Shown one piece after another: positions 57,913 through 64,000 of a DNA stretch of 64,000 bases. This DNA is from Dipteris shenzhenensis (lineage: Eukaryota > Polypodiophyta > Polypodiopsida > Gleicheniales), in the NCBI GenBank assembly GCA_047967505.1, contig CM106541.1. The stretch is one strand, 5' to 3'. Positions within the stretch are counted from its first letter, which is position 1. The number at the start of each line of letters is the position of its first letter. The translations under genes were made by a program, and so were the position numbers. Under the pieces are notes generated by a model. That model searched no databases and had not been told where the DNA came from. It was given only the letters and a program-made list of their open reading frames with translations.

Positions 57913-60900
57913 ATGGCGTCTGATGCTCTTTCACAGATAGTCACTGAAAATCTTGACAAGAACAACTTCCCAGCATAGAAGTTTAGAATGACGAATTTCC
58001 TTAAGGGGAAAGGCTATTGGGAGTTCATTACTGGAGCTGAACAAGAACTAGTTGTTCCTAATGTTCCCAATCAACAGGAGTTGCAGGCATTTAAAGGCTG
58101 GCATGAGAGAGCCAGGAAAGTTATGTACTGGCTGTCTATCAATATTTCAGATTCTATGATTGTGCATAGTCAGGATGCAAGCACGCCGAAGGAGGCATGG
58201 GATAGTTTGAAAAAAATGTATAGCACAAATACGCAAGCCAGGAAAATGTAGCTCAAGCGGGAAATGCATAATGTGCAGAGAGAAAATATGAGCATCAATT
58301 ACTACCCCATGAAGGTGAAGAAGATTGCAGATGCACTTGCTTCCATTGGGTTGCCAATGGAAGATGATGATTTAGTTTCTGTGACCTTGAATGGTCTAGG
58401 AAAGGATTATGCACAGTTTCAGACATCCATTGCCGTCTGTGAGAATTTTCCTGATTTTGGAGAGTTGATTGCTCTTCTAATTTCTGAAGAGCAGAGAAAT
58501 GGTGGTGCATCTTCTTCAGGAGGAACTTCAAAAGAAGCTATCTTCTACTCAAATGCTAGAAGAGGTAGAGGCAGAGGTAGAGCAGGCCGATCTGGAGGCC
58601 ATGGTAGAAATTAGAATATGCAGCAAATTCAAGAAAACCAGTCCTATGGAGGAGGACGTGGTAACCTTAGAGGCAGGGGGAGCCAAAGAGGTCGTGGTGG
58701 ATGGCAGAGAGGCCAAAATGCAAACAACAATGTTGAATGCTACTACTGTGGTAAAATGGGTCATATGGCTAAAGATTGCTACAAAAAGCAGAATGACATC
58801 ATGAATGGAAAATTGCAGCAAGGCAATTATGCATCCTCTAGTAGACAGGGTGATGACAGAAATGAGCATTTGTTTATGGTGTAGCACATGACCAATTCTG
58901 TGACAAGTGCAGAAGAAAGTAATGATGTGTGGTATGTTGACTCAGGTGCGTCAAACCACATGACAGGTTATGCAGAACGGATGCAGGATGCAAGGAAAAT
59001 GGAAAGACCAGGATTTGTGGAGATTGGTGATGATACTGCACATCCTATTGTGCAGATTGGTAAAATTCCTTTGTCTATGTAGGATGGGAAAAAGAAATAC
59101 CTGTCTAATGTATTTCACGTCCCGAATATCACCAAGAACCTGGTTTCTGTTGGTCAAATGGTTGAGCAAGGCTTGCAGGTCAGATTTAATCCTCATGGAT
59201 GCTTTGTTGAGGATATGAAAAATAAAGGTCACTTGATAGCAAAAGGGAAGAAGAAGGGCAGGATGTTTACGTTGGATGTGGACATGCCTGAATTGAGTGC
59301 AACAGTGTTTGCACATGGGACCGGTGTAGTTGCAGATATTGATATCTGGCATAAACACATTGGTCATGTTAATGTATAGCAACTTAAATTAATGCAGGCC
59401 CAAAATATTGTTGCAGGATTGCCTAAGTTCAAGGTTGCAGAAATGCATAAGGTATGTGAAGCCTATCAATTTGGAAAATAGGCAAGGAAACCATTTCCTA
59501 GACATGTTCAAGAGAGTAAGAGGCCATTGGAATTAATCCACTCTGATGTGTGGACTACTAAAGCTGCATCTATTGGAGGCTATCATTATTTTGTCATTTT
59601 TATTGATGACTACAGCAGAAAGTTTGGGTGTATTTTATGAAAAAGAAAAGTGAAGTGTTTGGGCATTTCAAAGCTTTTAAAGCTATGGTTGAGAAAGAAA
59701 CAGGCCTACAAATAACATGCCTAAGGTCAGATGGAGGGGAAGAGTACCTCTCAAATGTGTTTGCAAAAGGTTCCTATAGGAGCATGGCATAAAGCAGCAA
59801 TATTCATGCAATCATACCCCATAGCAAAATGGACTTGCAGAAAGGAAAAATAGGCATATTGGAGAGGTATCTCGTGCCATGCTCAACGAAAAAGACCTGC
59901 TAGATTATTATTGGGCTGAAGCAGTTGCTACAGCAGTCTACATAATGAATAGGACTCCCACTGCAGCAATACATGGCATGATGCCAGAGGAGAGGTATAC
60001 TGGTAGGAAACTAGATATTTCTCATTTGAAAGTTTTTGGTTGCATTGCCTATGTTCATGTGCCAGATGAGTTGAGATCCAAGTTGGATCCAAATGCTGAG
60101 AAGTGCATCTTTATTGGTTATTCTCTGCAGCAGAAAGGGTATAGATGCTATAACCCTTCTACTCATAAGTTTACAGTGAGCAGAGATGTTGTTTTTTATG
60201 AGATGAGCAATTGGTATAAAGCAGTAAATGTGATTGATAATGTAGATGCACAAAATGGTAACGCTGCACAGAATTCACAGTAGCAATCACAAAATATTGG
60301 TGGACCTATAGTGTCCTCTAGTAGTGGTTCACATACTTTGCCATGGACAGGTAGATTGAGATCAGGAGAATCTCCTCAAAGCAATGCAGATAGTGGTATG
60401 CAAGTATCACAAAAGGGAAAAGAGAAAGTAGATCAGCCCATGGTTGATGTGAATGTAGGTCACTCTTATGTGGATGGTGAATCCAGTGGCTCAGAAAAGA
60501 GCCTTGATGATGAGTTGGGTATTCAATCTGTTGTTACACTTGGAGTAAGGAAGACAAGGGATGTTTTGATTTACAGCCATTCACTATGCCTATATGGTCA
60601 AAGTGATACATGAACCAAAACCCACTTCTTTTGAGCAAGCCATGGGAAAAGAAAAATGGGAGAAAGCCATGGATGAGGAAATGGATGCCTTGGAAGCTAA
60701 TGCTACATGGGAATTGGTGCCTTTGCCTAAAGACAAGAATGCAATTGGCCGCAAGTGGGTCTATAATGTGAAGCACAATGCAGATGGTTCTGTGAGCAGA
60801 TACAAGGCAAGATTAGCTGTCAAGGGGTATGCACAGACATATGGCATTGATTATGAAGAAACATTCAGTCCGGTTGCAAGGATGGCAACCATAAGAGCAG

Positions 60901-61364
60901 TCATTGCTATGGCTGCATCAAAGGGATGGTCTTTACATCAGATGGATGTAAAGAATGCCTTCTTGCATGGTGATTTGCAAGAAGAGGTCTATATGGAGCG
61001 GCCACCAGGTTATGTTCATGCTGTTCATCCTGAGTTTGTTTGCAGGTTGAAGAAAGCCTTGTATGGCTTGAACCAAGCACCCAGAGCATGGTCTAACAAG
61101 ATAGGACAGTATCTTGTCACTATTGGCTTTTAGATTTCCACGGTAGATTTCTCACTTTATGTGAGAAAAAACGAGAAATGTATTATGCTGCTTGTCATTT
61201 ATGTTGATGATTTGATCATCACAGGTGATAGTGATGAAGATATCCTTCATGTGAAAATGCTATTGAAGCAAAAGTTTGAGATGAAGGATTTGGGAGAGCT
61301 ATGTTACTTCTTGGGCATTGAGGTGATTAGATCCACAAGTGGGATATGGCTCTTGCAGAGGTAG
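57913..61364 (+). pseudogene. Copia gag-pol copy 1, broken
   Basis: Starts with MASDALSQIVTENLDKNNFP at 57913. In order: gag (WDSLKKMYSTNTQA), an RG-rich segment, zinc knuckle CYYCGKMGHMAKDC (about 58738), protease DSGASNHMT (about 58940), GAG-pre-integrase, integrase (HSDVW, IDDYS), reverse transcriptase (RKWVYNVKHNADGS, YVDD near 61200) and LGELCYFLGIEV. Stops are TAG at 57976, 58249, 58612, 58882, 59080, 59377, 59479, 60281, near 61132 and 61362. The integrase has frameshifts near 59622 and 59770. Relative to copy 2, about 77 bp are deleted near 60564. It breaks off inside RT and joins copy 2 gag at about 61365-61372. Confidence 0.92.
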
Positions 61365-61368
61365 TATG

Positions 61369-64000
61369 GATTTTGAGGAGTTGATTGCTCTTCTAATTTC
61401 CGAAGAGCAAAGAAATGGGGGTGCATCTTCTTCAGCAGGAACTTCAAAAGAAACTGTCTTCTACTCAAATGCTGGCAGAGGTAGAGGCAGAGGTAGAGGA
61501 GGCCGATCTGCAGGCCGTGGTAGAAATCAAAATATGCAGCAAACGCAAGAAAACCAGTCCTATGCAGGAGGACATGGTAACTCTAGAGGCAGGGGAGCCA
61601 AAGAGGCCGTGGTGGATGGCAGAGAGGCCAAAATGCAAACAGCAATATTGAATGCTACTATTGTGGCAAAATGGGTCATATGGCTAAGGACTGCTATAAA
61701 AAGCAGAATGACATTATGAATGGAAAATTGCAGCAAGGCAATTATGCATCCTCTAGTAGACAGGGTGATGACAGAAATGAGCATTTGTTTATGGTGCAGC
61801 ATATGACAAATTCTGTAACAAGTGCAGAAGAAAGCAATGATGTGTGGTATGTTGACTCGGGTGCATCAAACCACATGACAGGTCACGCTGAATGGATGCA
61901 GGATGCAAGAAAAATGGAAAAACCAGGAATTGTGGAGACTGGTGATGATACTGCACATCCTATTGTGCAGATTGGCAAAATTCCTTTGTCTATGCAGGAT
62001 GGGAAAAAGAAATACTTGTCTGATGTATTTCATGTCCCGAACATCACCAAGAACCTGTTTCCTGTTGGTCAAATGGTTGAGCAGGGCTTGCAGGTTAGAT
62101 TTAATCCTCATGGATGCTTTGTTGAGGATATGAAAAATAACGGTCGCTTGATAGCAAAAGGAAAGAAGAAGGGCAGGATGTTTACGTTGGATGCGGACAT
62201 GCCTGAATTGAGTGCAGCAATGTTTGCACATGGGACCGGTGTAGTTGCAGATATTGATATCTGGCACAAACGCATTGGTCATGTTAATATACAACGACTT
62301 AAATCAATGCAAGCCCAAAATATTGTTGCAGGATTGCCTAAATTCAAGGTTGCAGAAATGCACAAGGTTTGTGAAGCCTGTCAATTTGGGAAACAGGCAA
62401 GGAAACCTTTTCCTAGGCATGTTCAAGAGAGTAAAAAGCCATTGGAATTAATCCACTCTGATGTGTGGACTACAAAAGCTACATCTATTGGAGGCTGTTA
62501 CTATTTTGTCACCTTTATTGATGACTTCAGCAGAAAACTGTGGGTGTATTTTATGAAAAAGAAAAGTGAAGTGTTTGGGCACTTCAAAGCTTTCAAAGCT
62601 ATGGTTGAAAAAGAAATAGGCCTGCAAATAAAATGCCTAAGGTCAGATGGAGGGGGAGAGTACCTCTCAAATGAGTTTGCAAGGTTCTTGCAGGAGCATG
62701 GTATAAAGCAGCAATATTCATGCAGTCATACCCCACAGCAAAATGGAATTGCAGAAAGAAAAAACAAGCATATTGGAGAGGTATCTCGGGCTATGCTAAA
62801 TGAAAAAGATCTACCAGATTATTATTGGGCTGAAGCAGTTGCTACAGCAGTCTATATAATGAACAGGACTCCCACTGCAGCAATACATGGCATGACGCCA
62901 GAGGAGATGTATACTGGTAGGAAACCAGATATTTCTCATTTGAAGATTTTTGGTTGCATTGCCTATGTCCATGTGCCAGATGAGTTGAGGTCCAAGTTGG
63001 ATTCAAAAGCTGAGAAGTGCGTCTTTATTGGTTATTCTCTGCAGCAGAAAGGGTATAGATGCTATAACCCTTCTACACGTAAGTTCACAGTGAGCAGAGA
63101 TGTTGTTTTTGATGAGATGAGCAGCTGGTATAAACCAGTAAATGTGATGATTGATGTAGATGCACAAAATGGTAATGCTGCACAGAATGCACAGTAGCAA
63201 TCACAAAATATCAGTGGACCTAGAGTGTCCTCTACCAATGGTTCACATACTTCGCCATGGACAGGCAGATTGAGATCAGGAGAATCCCCTCAAAGCAATG
63301 CAGAGAGTGGTATGCAAGTATCACAAAAAGGAAAAGAGAAGATAGATCAGCCCATGTATGATGTGAATGCAGGTCACTCTTGTGTGGATGGTGAATCCAG
63401 TGGCTCAGAACAGAGCATTGATGATGAGTTGGGTATTCCTTCTATTGTTACACCTGGAGTAAGGAAGACCAGGGATGTTTTGAGAGCACCTGGAAGTGAG
63501 CCTATTTTGCGCAGGTCTACCAGGGTTAGGTATCCTGTGGATAGGCTGAAATATGATGGATTTACAGCCATTCACTATGCCTATATGGTCAAAGTGATAC
63601 AAGAACCAGAACCCACTTCTTTTGAGCAAGCCATGGGAAATGAAAAATGGGAGAAAGCCATGGATGAAGAAATGGATGCCTTGGATGCTAATGCTACATG
63701 GGAATTGGTGCCTTTGCCTAAAGGTAAGAATGCAATTGGTTGTAAGTGGGTTTATAAGATCAAGCACAATGCAGATGGTTCTGTGAATAGATACAAGGCA
63801 AGATTAGTTATCAAGGGATATGCACAGACATATGGCATTGATTATGAAGAAACTTTCAGCCCGGTTGCAAGGATGGCAACCGTAAGAGCAGCCATTGCTA
63901 TGGCTGCATCAAAGGGATGGTCTTTACATCAGATGGATGTAAAGAATGCCTTCTTGCATCGTGATTTGCAAGAAGAGGTCTTTATGGAGCAGCCAGCAGG
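61369..64000 (+). pseudogene. Copia gag-pol copy 2, partial, nearly open
   Basis: Begins in mid-gag (FEELIALLISEEQRNGG), the same segment as 58453, about 2.9 kb earlier. A single G loss in a G run near 61593 shifts the frame. From 61671 the pol frame is open: zinc-knuckle end, protease DSGASNHMT (about 61855), HHCC zinc (H..H at HKRIGH, CEACQFGK), integrase core with HSDVW, IDDFS and AERKNK, then integrase C-terminus to 63194. A single TAG at 63195 is followed in the same frame by the linker and reverse transcriptase ([13 protein letters not shown] at 63945), continuing past the window edge. LTR and gag start are missing, so it depends on an element in trans if active at all. Confidence 0.9.
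63195..63203 (+). promoter_or_regulatory. TAG CAA TCA stop context between integrase and RT
   Basis: The only in-frame stop in the copy 2 pol frame. TAG-CAA-TCA fits the UAG-CAR-YYA pattern known to allow stop readthrough. Copy 1 carries the same nine bases at 60281-60289. A plain CAG-to-TAG mutation in a glutamine-rich linker made before the duplication would look the same. Confidence 0.35.

Noticed and set aside
63195-63197. Nonstandard genetic code (TAG = Gln) to explain the many TAG codons
   Set aside because: The PPR genes end in normal stops, decayed elements also have frameshifts and deletions, and deamination explains the pattern better.

Overview
This is nuclear DNA of a land plant, most likely a large-genome seed-free plant such as a fern (inference). 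The evidence is two long PLS-class pentatricopeptide repeat (PPR) genes with plant introns, Ty1/copia elements primed by TGGTATCAGAGC, Ty3/gypsy and L1-type LINE remnants, long GA/GT microsatellites and little intact coding sequence. There are no bacterial, organellar, rRNA or tRNA genes that I can recognise. Most genes here are broken, and many of the breaks are TAG stops.

Left part (1-9.4 kb): a centromeric-type histone H3 (CENH3-like) gene on the minus strand appears to be split. Its TATA box and MARTK start lie at 6.2-6.4 kb and its histone-fold end at 0.94-1.33 kb. A degenerate copia element with two ~495-bp LTRs (1336-5751) sits between them. Upstream (6.6-9.4 kb) is a broken minus-strand transposase-like gene of a family I cannot name.

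9.4-28.9 kb: AT-rich DNA with 82-bp and 53-bp tandem repeats, a degenerate minus-strand LINE (12.4-15.9 kb), and a minus-strand gypsy complex (18.2-27.7 kb). The complex has gag, a displaced integrase C-terminus, a protease, an unidentified second gag-like ORF, unusual GRCGGGATA repeat arrays, and an LTR with primer binding site at its 5' end.

29-57 kb: two paralogous PPR genes face each other (29058-31606 plus; 53654-49784 minus), 18 kb apart. Both have a short intron after the first ~15 codons. Gene 1 has an N-terminal organellar single-stranded-DNA-binding type PDF motif, assembled across two introns, followed by PPR repeats and an E-type C-terminus. Gene 2 has a damaged PDF motif, a truncated E region and a much longer PPR array. 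The arrays consist of exact 303-bp modules, four in gene 1 and nine in gene 2. Between the genes lie a complete 1.54-kb solo LTR with an AAAAG target duplication, a large palindrome inside a putative DNA transposon (35.07-36.13 kb), many short tandem duplications and long GA tracts. Gypsy LTRs in opposite orientation flank the gene pair (27.2-27.7 and 56.4-56.9 kb).

57.1-64 kb: a plus-strand copia element whose gag-to-RT segment occurs twice in tandem. Copy 1 is riddled with TAG stops. Copy 2 is nearly open and runs off the window. Both share a TAG in a tobamovirus-like readthrough context between integrase and reverse transcriptase.

If the PPR genes are expressed, the natural prediction is organelle-targeted RNA-binding proteins. 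Everything else is mostly transposon debris shaping the locus.
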